From assembly GCF_000022605.2 (NCBI RefSeq), contig NC_013454.1, positions 62,001 through 126,000 on the forward strand: DNA of 64,000 bases, given 5' to 3'. Source of the stretch: Blattabacterium sp. (Blattella germanica) str. Bge. GTDB taxonomy: Bacteria; Bacteroidota; Bacteroidia; Flavobacteriales; Blattabacteriaceae. Position numbers and translations under genes: made by a program. The notes beneath the pieces are model-generated. The model was not told the DNA's origin. It was given only the letters and a program-made list of their open reading frames with translations, and did no database searches. Positions 22,499 through 30,916 of the stretch are shown here, one piece after another. Within the stretch, counting starts at the first letter, position 1, and the number at the start of each line of letters is the position of its first letter.

Positions 22499-23215
22499 TT
22501 ATTTTTTGATTAGAATATTTTCTACTTCTTTTTGGTTTAAAAAACACCAGTTTCCTATCTGAATATTTTTCTTGGATAATCCGCCAAAATTCACTCTATC
22601 CAATTGAATAACTTGATAATTTAACTTTTTAAAAATTCGTTTAATAATTCTATTCCATCCTATATATAATCCTATTTTAATTTGATATTTTGAATGACCT
22701 TTATTTACAAAAATAACTTTTACTTTTCCTTCTTTTAAATATATTTTTCCTTTTCTGATTTGATCTAGATCTTCATTTTTAATTTCTTTATCTAATAATA
22801 CATGATATATTTTTTGAACATGAGATTTTGGGTGAGTTAATTTTTCAGCTATGGATCCATCGTTTGTGAGAAGTAATACTCCTGTAGTTGAACGATCTAA
22901 TCTCCCTACAGGAAAAATTCTGTATTTAGAAAGATTTGGAATTAAATTCATTACTGTTTTTCTGTTAAATGGATCTTTTGTCGTAGTGATAAATCCTTTA
23001 GGTTTATTAAGCAATAAATAAATTTTATTTTGAATTTTAATTTTTTCGCCATAAAATGTTACTAGATCATTCGTATGAATGACGGTACCTAACCTGCGAA
23101 CAGGTTTTCCATTGACTTCTATAGCTCCAGATTGAATGAATTGATCGGCTTTTCTTCTGGAAGAAATTCCTGCATTAGATAAGTAATGATTCAGTCTAAT
23201 TTTATTATTATGCAT
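22499..23215 (-). CDS. rRNA pseudouridine synthase, RsuA/RluB/E/F family
   Basis: A 238-residue enzyme with an N-terminal S4 RNA-binding domain (about residues 4-60: LNHYLSNAGISSRRKADQFI). A catalytic domain follows, carrying GRLDRSTTGVLLLTNDG near 102, where Asp is the nucleophile. LLNKPKGFITT near 68 is typical. It modifies uridine in ribosomal RNA; the position cannot be set from sequence (RluB-like is most likely). It sits between mevalonate kinase and aroQ, an order seen in free-living Flavobacteria, where a UbiA prenyltransferase often lies between kinase and synthase; that gene is absent here. Confidence 0.93.
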   Translation of the reverse strand: MHNNKIRLNHYLSNAGISSRRKADQFIQSGAIEVNGKPVRRLGTVIHTNDLVTFYGEKIKIQNKIYLLLNKPKGFITTTKDPFNRKTVMNLIPNLSKYRIFPVGRLDRSTTGVLLLTNDGSIAEKLTHPKSHVQKIYHVLLDKEIKNEDLDQIRKGKIYLKEGKVKVIFVNKGHSKYQIKIGLYIGWNRIIKRIFKKLNYQVIQLDRVNFGGLSKKNIQIGNWCFLNQKEVENILIKK

Positions 23216-23226
23216 AATATTAAGAA

Positions 23227-24153
23227 TTAAAAACGAAAGAGTACTTCCATCGTATATTTTTCCAATTTTTTTCTGGATAGATCATAATTAGGTGTGAATC
23301 CTAAAATAAATCCTCCTCCTCCAGAACCACATAATTTTAAATAATGTATATTATTGAATATGCCTTCTTCCCATATTTTCCAAAAGTTTTTTGGAATCAT
23401 GGGACGAAAATGATGAAGTACCCATGTTGAAAGTTGTTTAACATTTGTTAATAAAATTTTAAAATCTTCTTTTAAAAAAGCTTCAATACATTTTTCATTA
23501 TATTTTATAAACTCTTCTTTCAAAATTTTTTTGAATTTATCGTGTTTTAATTTTCTAAAAAAAAATTTGATCATAGAAGAAGTTTTACTAGGAATCCCAG
23601 AATTTAATAAAAAAATAGCTCCCTCTCCTTTTTTTTTCTTTGGGAGTCCTATTGTGGAAATATCTGTTTCTGATCGAATTAATAACGGTAAATTTAGATA
23701 ACAAATCAAAGGATCTATTCCAGAGCTTTTTCCATGAAAAAAAGATTCCATTTGACTGAATATTTTTTTCAAAATTATTATATTTTTGTTTTTCAAACAC
23801 TTATTAAATTTATTCTTTGCATATTTATCATAAATAGCGGCAACTAATGCTCCAGAACTTCCTATTCCATATCCCTGCGGTATATTTGAATGAAAAGATA
23901 ATCCTCTTTGGATATCTTTCTCTAGTTTTTTAAGGTCTAGTTGTGTTAAAATTTGTTTTTTTTCTAAAATGGATAAAAAATTATAATATTTTTTAATTTC
24001 ATGGTTAGAACATAAAATATCTTTATTGAATTCAGAATGGAATTTTAAAGTTCCTTTATAAAAATCATGAGGAATAGAAAGTCCACTAGAATTTTCTAGA
24101 ATTCCATATTCACCAAATAACAATACTTTTGCAGGAAATAAAGATTCTTTCAT
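23227..24153 (-). CDS. Mevalonate kinase (GHMP kinase)
   Basis: A 308-residue GHMP-family kinase. The N-terminal motif PAKVLLFGEYGI is near residue 7, the phosphate-binding IPQGYGIGSSGALVAA near 91, and FFHGKSSGIDPL near 144, where Asp is the catalytic base. KLCGSGGGGFILGF near 273 is the third GHMP motif. It matches the flavobacterial mevalonate kinase closely. The product feeds isopentenyl diphosphate for UppS (25 kb) and menaquinone (MenG at 50 kb). This implies a mevalonate rather than MEP route, although no other pathway gene is in the window. It diverges from nadK. Confidence 0.88.
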   Translation of the reverse strand: MKESLFPAKVLLFGEYGILENSSGLSIPHDFYKGTLKFHSEFNKDILCSNHEIKKYYNFLSILEKKQILTQLDLKKLEKDIQRGLSFHSNIPQGYGIGSSGALVAAIYDKYAKNKFNKCLKNKNIIILKKIFSQMESFFHGKSSGIDPLICYLNLPLLIRSETDISTIGLPKKKKGEGAIFLLNSGIPSKTSSMIKFFFRKLKHDKFKKILKEEFIKYNEKCIEAFLKEDFKILLTNVKQLSTWVLHHFRPMIPKNFWKIWEEGIFNNIHYLKLCGSGGGGFILGFTPNYDLSRKKLEKYTMEVLFRF

Positions 24154-24276
24154 ATTCTTTTTTTCCTTTTTTTATTATGAAGAGACAAATTTAATAAAAA
24201 CTGAATTAATTTTTTTTAAAAATTTATTTGATTAATTTCGTAATTTTCCTTTAGTTTCTTGTAAGAAAATAATAAC

Positions 24277-25161
24277 ATGAAAATAGCCGTATATGGACAA
24301 AAATTTGGAAAGAAAAACATACCATATTTAAATCAGTTCATGGGCTATGCATGTAGTCACTCAATAGAAATTCATATTGAAAAATCATTTTTTAATATTT
24401 TATCCTCTTTTGAAGAATTTAAAAATTTAGATTTTCCTGTATTTTCTCATTATAAAGAATTAACTAAAGATTTCAGTTTAATGTTTACTTTTGGAGGAGA
24501 TGGAACCATTTTATCTGCTATTACATTGATTAGAGATTCTGGAATTCCTATAGTTGGAGTAAATACAGGCAATCTGGGATTTTTAGCAACTTTTAATAAA
24601 GATGTATTTATTCAGAAAATAGATCAAATTTTCAATAGAAAACTTCATATAATGCCTAGAAGTTTATTATGTTTGGAAACTTCAATAACTAATCATTATA
24701 AGTTTTTTAATTTTGCACTCAATGAAATTGTTATTCTTCGAAAAGAAACAGTTTCTATGATTACTATAGATGCTTATATTGATAATGAATTTTTGACTTC
24801 TTATTGGGCCGATGGATTGATTATTTCTACTCCTACTGGATCAACTGGGTATTCTTTAAGTTGTGGAGGCCCTATTATTAGTCCTGATAATAATAATTTT
24901 GTTCTTACTCCTATATCTCCACATAATTTGTTTTCACGTCCGCTAATTATATCAGATCATCAAAAAATTCATTTAAAAATACACAGTCGTGTTAAATCTT
25001 ATTCTTTATCAATGGATACTAGACTGACTTTTTTGAATAAGGAGAATGAATTGTATATCCAAAAAGCTCCTTTTTATATTTATCTTCTTCAAGAAGGAAA
25101 AAATACTTATTATAAAACATTGCGAGAAAAACTTTTATGGGGAATGGATCAAAGAAATTGA
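24277..25161 (+). CDS. nadK: NAD kinase
   Basis: A 294-residue enzyme that phosphorylates NAD to NADP. It has FTFGGDGTILSAI near residue 70 (catalytic Asp), GVNTGNLGFLA near 93, and ADGLIISTPTGSTGYSLSCGGP near 178. Length is normal. It heads a plus-strand group nadK-uppS-bamA-ompH. In free-living Flavobacteria a DUF6089 gene usually lies between nadK and uppS. Here only 61 non-coding bases remain, so that gene has been deleted. No anchor or signal peptide; cytosolic. Confidence 0.96.
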   Translation: MKIAVYGQKFGKKNIPYLNQFMGYACSHSIEIHIEKSFFNILSSFEEFKNLDFPVFSHYKELTKDFSLMFTFGGDGTILSAITLIRDSGIPIVGVNTGNLGFLATFNKDVFIQKIDQIFNRKLHIMPRSLLCLETSITNHYKFFNFALNEIVILRKETVSMITIDAYIDNEFLTSYWADGLIISTPTGSTGYSLSCGGPIISPDNNNFVLTPISPHNLFSRPLIISDHQKIHLKIHSRVKSYSLSMDTRLTFLNKENELYIQKAPFYIYLLQEGKNTYYKTLREKLLWGMDQRN

Positions 25162-25222
25162 ATGTGAACAATCTTTGTTTTTTATTTATATCTTTGTTAA
25201 AGATCCATTTATGATTCCTTGT

Positions 25223-25954
25223 ATGAAAAATTTATTAAAAGAAATAGATTATAATAATATTCCTCATCATGTAGCTATTATTATGGACGGGAATGGACGT
25301 TGGGCTGAAAAAAGAGGAAAATTAAGAACATTTGGTCATGAAAAAGCAATGCTATCTGTAAGAGATACTATAAATGGATGTAAAGAATTAGGAATTCCTT
25401 ATGTTACTTTATATGTGTTTTCTTCTGAAAATTGGAACAGGCCAAAAAAAGAAATAAATGATTTGATGCGTTTATTTCATACTAATTTAAAAATTCATTT
25501 AGAAGAAATTCATGAAAAAAATGTGAAAATCATTACAATAGGAGAAATTGAAAGATTTTCCGAAATGATTCAAAAAGAATTATCTTTTTTCATAAAAAAA
25601 ACCGAACATAATACATCTGGAACTTTAATTTTAGCACTAAGTTATAGTGCTAGAGAAGAGATTTTAAGAGCTACAAAAAATATTGCTAAAAAAGTTTGCG
25701 ATGGATTTCTATCATTAAGAGATATTAACGATTCTTTTTTTAAAAATCATTTATACACTAAAGATTTACCAGATGTGGATCTAATCATAAGAACTAGCGG
25801 AGAACAACGTATTAGTAATTTTTTACTTTGGCAGTCTGCTTATGCAGAACTATATTTCACAAATATTTTGTGGCCAGACTTTCGAAAAAAAGATTTTTTT
25901 GAAGCTATTATCAATTATCAAAAAAGAAAACGTCGTTTTGGAAACGTTGAATAA
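25223..25954 (+). CDS. uppS: Isoprenyl transferase (undecaprenyl diphosphate synthase)
   Basis: A 243-residue cis-prenyltransferase that makes the C55 lipid carrier for peptidoglycan and O-antigen precursors. HHVAIIMDGNGRWAEKRG near residue 15 contains the catalytic Asp, and LYVFSSENWNRP near 68 and DLIIRTSGEQRISNFLLWQ near 189 are signatures. I chose ATG 25223 (MKNLLKEIDYNNIP), which matches family starts; ATG 25211 is four codons earlier, and the long upstream extension to 25046 overlaps nadK and is not credible. bamA begins 12 bases later. Confidence 0.95.
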   Translation: MKNLLKEIDYNNIPHHVAIIMDGNGRWAEKRGKLRTFGHEKAMLSVRDTINGCKELGIPYVTLYVFSSENWNRPKKEINDLMRLFHTNLKIHLEEIHEKNVKIITIGEIERFSEMIQKELSFFIKKTEHNTSGTLILALSYSAREEILRATKNIAKKVCDGFLSLRDINDSFFKNHLYTKDLPDVDLIIRTSGEQRISNFLLWQSAYAELYFTNILWPDFRKKDFFEAIINYQKRKRRFGNVE

Positions 25955-25966
25955 CTTTTTGCATTC

Positions 25967-28450
25967 ATGAAAAAAAACATTTTTCTAATTTTTTATTTTT
26001 TCATAATGATAATGCAAATACAACAGGGGTACTCTTTTATTCAAAAAAAGGATTTTAATATTTCTAAAAATGAAATTTCAAATCTTGTTGTAAAATCAGT
26101 TCATATAATGGGAAAAACAAAATATGATAGTCCTTTTATTTCCGATTTATCTGGTATTTATTCTGGAGATTTTATTGATTCTTATGGAATAAAGATCGAT
26201 TCTGCTATCAAAAAATTGTGGAAAAGTAATCTCTTTAAAAACATATCTATTTATAAAAAAAATATTTCTAAAAATGAAATAGATCTATTTTTTGAATTGG
26301 AAGATTTAATAGAAATTCATGAAGTTCAAGTCAAAGGAATTAGAAAAGAACAATTTTCCAATATAAAAAAATTAAAATCTGGAGATAAAATTTCTGATGA
26401 TCTAATTCAAACTATAAAAAACGATATTCAAGAGTATTATATACAAAAAGGATACAATGAAATTAATATAAAAAATGAAATAATCAGAATAAATGATAAA
26501 AATATATTATTTCTATCTGTTGATAAAGGAAAAAAAATTGAAATAGAAAAAATATTATTTGAAGGAAATCATCTTCTGAACGATAAGGAATTACTTCATT
26601 TAATGATCAAAACAAAAAAAAGTTTTTTTATTCCAATCATAGAAAAATCTATTTATCTATTTGTTCAAGAAAACATAAGAAAAGATTTCAAAAATATTGC
26701 TGATAAATATAAATCTATGGGTTTTATTGATATTCAAGTATTTTTAGATTCCGTTTGGAAAGAAAAATCCGGAAATTATGGAATAAAAATAAAATTAGTA
26801 GAAGGAAATAGATATTTTTTAGGAAAAGTAGATTTTTTAGGAAATAAAAAATTGAAAACAAATTTTTTAAAAAAAATTTTTTTTCATAAAGAAGGAAATA
26901 TTTATAATCAAATTGAAATAGAAAGAAATATTTTAGACGCTTCTTTTCCTACTAGCATACTCTATACTTATTTAGATTTAGGTTATTTATTTGTTAATAT
27001 AATACCGGTAGAGAAAAGAGTAGTAGATGATAAAATTGATTTGGAAATACAAATAAAAGAAAATCAACCTGTATATATCAAAAAAGTAAAGATATCAGGA
27101 AATTTAATAACTAAAGATCATGTAATTAGAAGAGAATTAAAAACTTATCCAGGAACTCTTTTTTCTCCTAAAAACATGAGATACAGTTTGTTAAATTTGG
27201 AAAATTTAAATCTTTTCGATAAAGTCTATTCTGAAATTCATACAAATCAAGAAAACAATTCTGTAGATATAGAATGGCATATTGTAGAAAAAAATACCAA
27301 TGAATTTCAAGTTCATGGAGGATTGGGAGGAAAAGATCTGAAAAAAGTTATTGGTAATTTTAAATTAAATTTTGGAAATTTTTCTTTAAAAGACTTTTTT
27401 AAATGGAAATTGTGGAATCCTATTCCTCAAGGGGATGGACAAAAATTAGTAGTATTCAGTCAATTAGGAAAAGATTTTACATCTTATGGTTTTTCATTCA
27501 CAGAACCTTGGATAGAAAGAAGAAATCCAACATCATTAACTTTGAAAGGAAATTATTCGATCAATAAAATGAAAAATGAGGAAGATTTTTATTTTTTATC
27601 TCAAATATATAAAAATTCTAAAATAGAAAAAAAACAATTTTTAGAATTAAAAAAAGTAGGGGGTTCTGTGAACTTAAATAAATTTTTAACTTTTTTAGAT
27701 CCTTATTCAGCAATTTTAACATCTGTAGATTACGATAAGTTTATTTTCAACAAAACAATTTCATCTGATTTTTATCAAAAACATGAGTTTCATAATCTTA
27801 GTTGTTTGATTTCATTACAAAGGCTTTATACTTTCCCCGATTCTATATTTCCATTTAAAGGATCCAAAATCCAATTGAATAGCACGTTTACTCTTCCATA
27901 TTCCATGATTTTAAAAAATTATGATAAAAATAATATTAAATGGATGGAGTATTATAAATTCAAGATAATTTTTTTTTGGTATCAAAAAATTATAGAAAAC
28001 ATGGTGTTCAAAATAGGAAGTGAATTTGGATATTTAGGACAATATAATCATTCAAAAGAATTGTTCCCATTTCAAAAATTTTATATAGGTGGAGTTCAAA
28101 ATAATTTTATGGAATCCAAATTGGAAGAGAAAGATCATATTCCGTTAAGGGGATATTCTTTTTCTACTCCAAATCATGGAGGAGTGATTTACAATAAACT
28201 TATTTTGGAAATGCGTTATTTAATTAAGAATTTTTCAACTTTAAAAATTTGGACTACTTTTTTTATGGAAGGAGGGAATGTGAGTGATTCTTACAAAAAA
28301 TTTCATCCATTCATAATGAATAAATCTTTCGGATTTGGAGTTCGTCTTTTTTGGAATCCAATAGGATTTATTGGTGTAGATTTTGGATATCCTATAGATG
28401 GAACTCAATCAAAATGGAAAACACATTTTATTATAGGAAAAGATTTGTAA
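25967..28450 (+). CDS. bamA: Outer membrane protein assembly factor BamA
   Basis: An 827-residue Omp85 protein. An N-terminal signal peptide (about residues 1-24, IFLIFYFFIMIMQIQQGYSF) is followed by POTRA domains (to about 450), then a C-terminal beta-barrel. HEVQVKGIRKEQF and KIEIEKILFEGNHLL are POTRA strand signatures. RGYSFSTPNHGG near 727 is the conserved (V/I)RGF-like L6 loop. It inserts beta-barrel proteins into the outer membrane. Retention together with OmpH and LptC shows a Gram-negative envelope is still built. Immediately followed by ompH. Confidence 0.95.
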   Translation: MKKNIFLIFYFFIMIMQIQQGYSFIQKKDFNISKNEISNLVVKSVHIMGKTKYDSPFISDLSGIYSGDFIDSYGIKIDSAIKKLWKSNLFKNISIYKKNISKNEIDLFFELEDLIEIHEVQVKGIRKEQFSNIKKLKSGDKISDDLIQTIKNDIQEYYIQKGYNEINIKNEIIRINDKNILFLSVDKGKKIEIEKILFEGNHLLNDKELLHLMIKTKKSFFIPIIEKSIYLFVQENIRKDFKNIADKYKSMGFIDIQVFLDSVWKEKSGNYGIKIKLVEGNRYFLGKVDFLGNKKLKTNFLKKIFFHKEGNIYNQIEIERNILDASFPTSILYTYLDLGYLFVNIIPVEKRVVDDKIDLEIQIKENQPVYIKKVKISGNLITKDHVIRRELKTYPGTLFSPKNMRYSLLNLENLNLFDKVYSEIHTNQENNSVDIEWHIVEKNTNEFQVHGGLGGKDLKKVIGNFKLNFGNFSLKDFFKWKLWNPIPQGDGQKLVVFSQLGKDFTSYGFSFTEPWIERRNPTSLTLKGNYSINKMKNEEDFYFLSQIYKNSKIEKKQFLELKKVGGSVNLNKFLTFLDPYSAILTSVDYDKFIFNKTISSDFYQKHEFHNLSCLISLQRLYTFPDSIFPFKGSKIQLNSTFTLPYSMILKNYDKNNIKWMEYYKFKIIFFWYQKIIENMVFKIGSEFGYLGQYNHSKELFPFQKFYIGGVQNNFMESKLEEKDHIPLRGYSFSTPNHGGVIYNKLILEMRYLIKNFSTLKIWTTFFMEGGNVSDSYKKFHPFIMNKSFGFGVRLFWNPIGFIGVDFGYPIDGTQSKWKTHFIIGKDL

Positions 28451-28471
28451 TCAACAAAATATAAAAATCAT

Positions 28472-28978
28472 ATGGGAAAAAATACAATTTTTTATTTTTT
28501 ATTATTTTTTTTATTGTTTGGATATTCATACTCTTACTCTCATACCAAAGTATGTCAACAAAGAATAGTTTGTCTTAATAGTATGGTGATTATAGAGAAA
28601 ATGCCAGAGTTTTCTAGTGCTCAAAAAGAATTAGATAGAATTAGTAAAATGCATGAGAATATACTAGATAAATTAGCAAAAGAATTTCACAAAAAAGCAG
28701 AAAAATTTCAAAAAAATAAAAATCCAATTCTTAAAAAAGAACTAGAAATTTTACAAGCAAGAGCTCATGCATATCAAAAAACAGCAGCTGATGATTTAAC
28801 CAAAAAACAAAATAAATTATTAAATCCTATATATAAAAAAATAGAAAATGCTATTCATAAAGTAATAGAAAAAGATAAAAGTATTATAAGAGTTGATGAT
28901 TGTAGCCCTGGAAAAGGAGTTTTGGTTAATAAAGGAAAAGATATCACAGAGGAAGTGAAAAAAGAATTAGGAATATAA
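28472..28978 (+). CDS. OmpH/Skp-family periplasmic chaperone
   Basis: A 168-residue protein with a signal peptide (residues 1 to about 24, a run of Phe/Leu ending in YSYSYSHT). A long charged coiled coil follows (about 45-120), and the C-terminal strand GVLVNKGKDITEEVKKELGI is typical of OmpH/Skp. Skp holds unfolded outer-membrane proteins on their way to BamA, which is the gene just before it. Free-living relatives often have two tandem ompH copies; only one is here. tRNA-Phe lies just downstream on the other strand. Confidence 0.9.
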   Translation: MGKNTIFYFLLFFLLFGYSYSYSHTKVCQQRIVCLNSMVIIEKMPEFSSAQKELDRISKMHENILDKLAKEFHKKAEKFQKNKNPILKKELEILQARAHAYQKTAADDLTKKQNKLLNPIYKKIENAIHKVIEKDKSIIRVDDCSPGKGVLVNKGKDITEEVKKELGI

Positions 28979-28994
28979 AAATCTACAATTAAAG

Positions 28995-29067
28995 TGGTAT
29001 CTCCCGGAATCGAACCGGGGACACAAGGATTTTCAGTCCTTTGCTCTACCAACTGAGCTAAGATACC
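28995..29067 (-). tRNA. tRNA-Phe (GAA)
   Basis: The minus strand folds into a 73-base cloverleaf. The 7-bp acceptor stem is GGTATCT with AGATACC, followed by discriminator A. The D arm is GCTC...GAGC, the anticodon arm AAGGA-CTGAAAA-TCCTT with anticodon GAA, and the T arm CCCGG-TTCGATT-CCGGG. All stems are fully paired. CCA is not encoded, so it must be added afterwards. Confidence 0.97.
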
Positions 29068-29111
29068 AAAAATATAAACTATAAACAAAAGTACAATTAA
29101 TAAATAAATCA

Positions 29112-29207
29112 ATTAAATCAATAGGTTACATCATCATATTTTTTTTGTTAGTTTTGTTTTTTTCTTCTTGCAAAGAAAAAGAATTTTTAATAAAAAAGAA
29201 AAAAAAA
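29112..29207 (+). other. Out-of-frame lipoprotein leader of lptC
   Basis: In the frame that ends at the A9 run 29199-29207, the sequence reads IKSIGYIIIFFLLVLFFSSC followed by KEKEFLIKKKKK. This is a clean lipoprotein signal (hydrophobic core, then a lipobox-like FSSC). The LptC body continues in a different frame immediately after the A run; one added A would join them. No ATG opens this leader: possible starts are ATT 29112, ATA 29121 or TTG 29145. It is evidence that lptC lost one base here, or that slippage makes the joined protein. Confidence 0.65.
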
Positions 29208-29602
29208 TTCCTCAAAGAATTTTCATAAAAACGAGTGTTTTTTACAAAGAAGATGGTTTATTGAGAATTTTCATGTATTCTCCACTGATAAAAGAATATA
29301 CTTCTTACACTTTATTTCCAAATGGTTTTTGTTTATTCATTTATGAGAATGATGCCAATAAATATACTTATCTTAAAGCCGATTGGGTTAAATCGATTGG
29401 AAAAATAATTTATCATATTAAGGGAAATATTCAAATTATGAATTCTAATGGATACTTTGTTAAAACTGAAGAAATTTTCTGGAATAGAAAACAGAAAAAA
29501 ATTTTTAATGAAAAGTATACAATGATATATAATTCAAATGGAACTATATTACATGCAATAAATGGAATAGAAGCTTCTGATGATTTAAAAAAATTAGATT
29601 AA
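29168..29602 (+). CDS. lptC: LPS export periplasmic protein LptC (leader frameshifted)
   Basis: The open frame (144 residues from a TTG) has the LptC pattern: LLRIFMYSPLIKEYTSYTLFPNGF near residue 30, and the beta-jellyroll repeats IIYHIKGNIQIMNSNGY and TEEIFWNRKQKKIFNEKY. LptC bridges the inner-membrane LptBFG extractor to LptA during LPS transport. The first dozen residues in this frame are only a basic poly-Lys stretch. The expected lipoprotein signal is read in another frame just upstream and joins at an A9 tract. The position before a CNNM gene and a peptidyl-prolyl isomerase gene matches flavobacterial order. The functional start is therefore uncertain; identification of the body is moderately strong. 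Confidence 0.75.
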   Translation: MQRKRIFNKKEKKIPQRIFIKTSVFYKEDGLLRIFMYSPLIKEYTSYTLFPNGFCLFIYENDANKYTYLKADWVKSIGKIIYHIKGNIQIMNSNGYFVKTEEIFWNRKQKKIFNEKYTMIYNSNGTILHAINGIEASDDLKKLD

Positions 29603-29635
29603 AAAATATTAGTGGGACTTTACCTTTAATAGGAT

Positions 29636-30916
29636 ATGATTTCTCATATTAGTATAGTTTTTATTGCTATACTTATATCTGCTTTTTTCTCTGGTATGGA
29701 AATGGCTTTAATTTCTTCTAGTTTATTTCAAATAGAATTGAACAAGAAAAAAGACTCGTTTCGTTCTAAAATTCTTTCTAAAAGCATTAGTGAACCTAAA
29801 AAATTTATAACTACAATGCTAATTGGAAATACCATATCTTTAGTCATATATGGAATTTATATGGAAAAATTATTTTTTTCTATTTTTCCAAAAGAATTTT
29901 TGCATAATTCCTTATGGATTATTTTTTTAGAAACAGTTTTTTCCGCTACTGTAATTTTAATTATTGGAGAATTTATTCCTAAAATAATATTTAGTGTATA
30001 TTCAAATGAATTATTGAATTTATTTATAATTCCTGTATATATTATATGCAAAATTTTTTCTCCCATTACGAATTCTGTTATTTGGATTTCTAATGTTTTT
30101 CTAAAAATCTTAGGAGAGAAAGAAAATGACAAGAAAAAAATTTTTGATAAAGAAGATTTAATTTATTTTTTATCAGAAAATATAGAAAACAATATTAAAG
30201 GAAAAGGAAAAAAATTCGTAGAATATGAAATTGAAATTTTTCATAAAGCTTTGGATTTTTCAGAAAAAAAAGCACGAGAATGTATGGTTCCTAGAAAAGA
30301 AATAATTTCTTCTAATATCACATTTTCTTCTATAGATAGTATTCGCAATCTTTTCACAGAAAGTGGATTATCTAAAATAGTGATTTATAAAAAGAATATA
30401 GACAATATTATAGGATACATTCATTATTTAGAACTTTTTAAAAAACCAAAAAATATTGAATCTGTAATTAGACCTGTAGAATTAGTTTATATTACTACTC
30501 CTGTGAGAGAAATTATGGATCTTTTAATTAAGAAGAAAAGAAGCATAGCTATAATTTTAGATGAATATGGAGGAACAGCAGGAATGATTACTATAGAAGA
30601 TCTTCTAGAAGAATTTCTTGGAGATATAAAAGATGAACATGATGAAAATATTTTATTGGATAGAAGATTAAATGATTCAGAATTTTTATTTTCTGCACGT
30701 TTAGAAATCGATTTTATTAATGCAAAGTATGATTTAGATCTTCCAAAATCCGAAAAATATGAAACTTTAGGAGGATTAATAGTTACTTATACAGGAAATA
30801 TTCCTAAATATGGAGAAAAAATTATCATTAACAAAAATTTTGATATTGAAATCAAAAAAGTATCTAAGAATAAAATAGAAGAAGTTTTTCTTAAAAAAAA
30901 TATTGACTTGAAATGA
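29636..30916 (+). CDS. CNNM/CorC-type (hemolysin family) membrane protein
   Basis: A 426-residue protein. An N-terminal DUF21/CNNM domain with about four membrane segments (to about residue 165) includes FFSGMEMALISS near 18. A CBS-domain pair follows (about 210-330; ARECMVPRKEI, then GTAGMITIEDLLEEFLGDI), with a C-terminal CorC/HlyC domain (about 345-425). Family members act in Mg2+ or Co2+ efflux or transport; older names call them hemolysins. It overlaps the next gene by four bases (ATGA). Close relatives in Flavobacteria lie between lptC and the PPIase, exactly as here. Confidence 0.9.
   Translation: MISHISIVFIAILISAFFSGMEMALISSSLFQIELNKKKDSFRSKILSKSISEPKKFITTMLIGNTISLVIYGIYMEKLFFSIFPKEFLHNSLWIIFLETVFSATVILIIGEFIPKIIFSVYSNELLNLFIIPVYIICKIFSPITNSVIWISNVFLKILGEKENDKKKIFDKEDLIYFLSENIENNIKGKGKKFVEYEIEIFHKALDFSEKKARECMVPRKEIISSNITFSSIDSIRNLFTESGLSKIVIYKKNIDNIIGYIHYLELFKKPKNIESVIRPVELVYITTPVREIMDLLIKKKRSIAIILDEYGGTAGMITIEDLLEEFLGDIKDEHDENILLDRRLNDSEFLFSARLEIDFINAKYDLDLPKSEKYETLGGLIVTYTGNIPKYGEKIIINKNFDIEIKKVSKNKIEEVFLKKNIDLK

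Noticed and set aside
25046..25222. N-terminal extension of uppS
   Set aside because: It overlaps nadK, looks unlike the family start, and better ATGs exist at 25211 and 25223.
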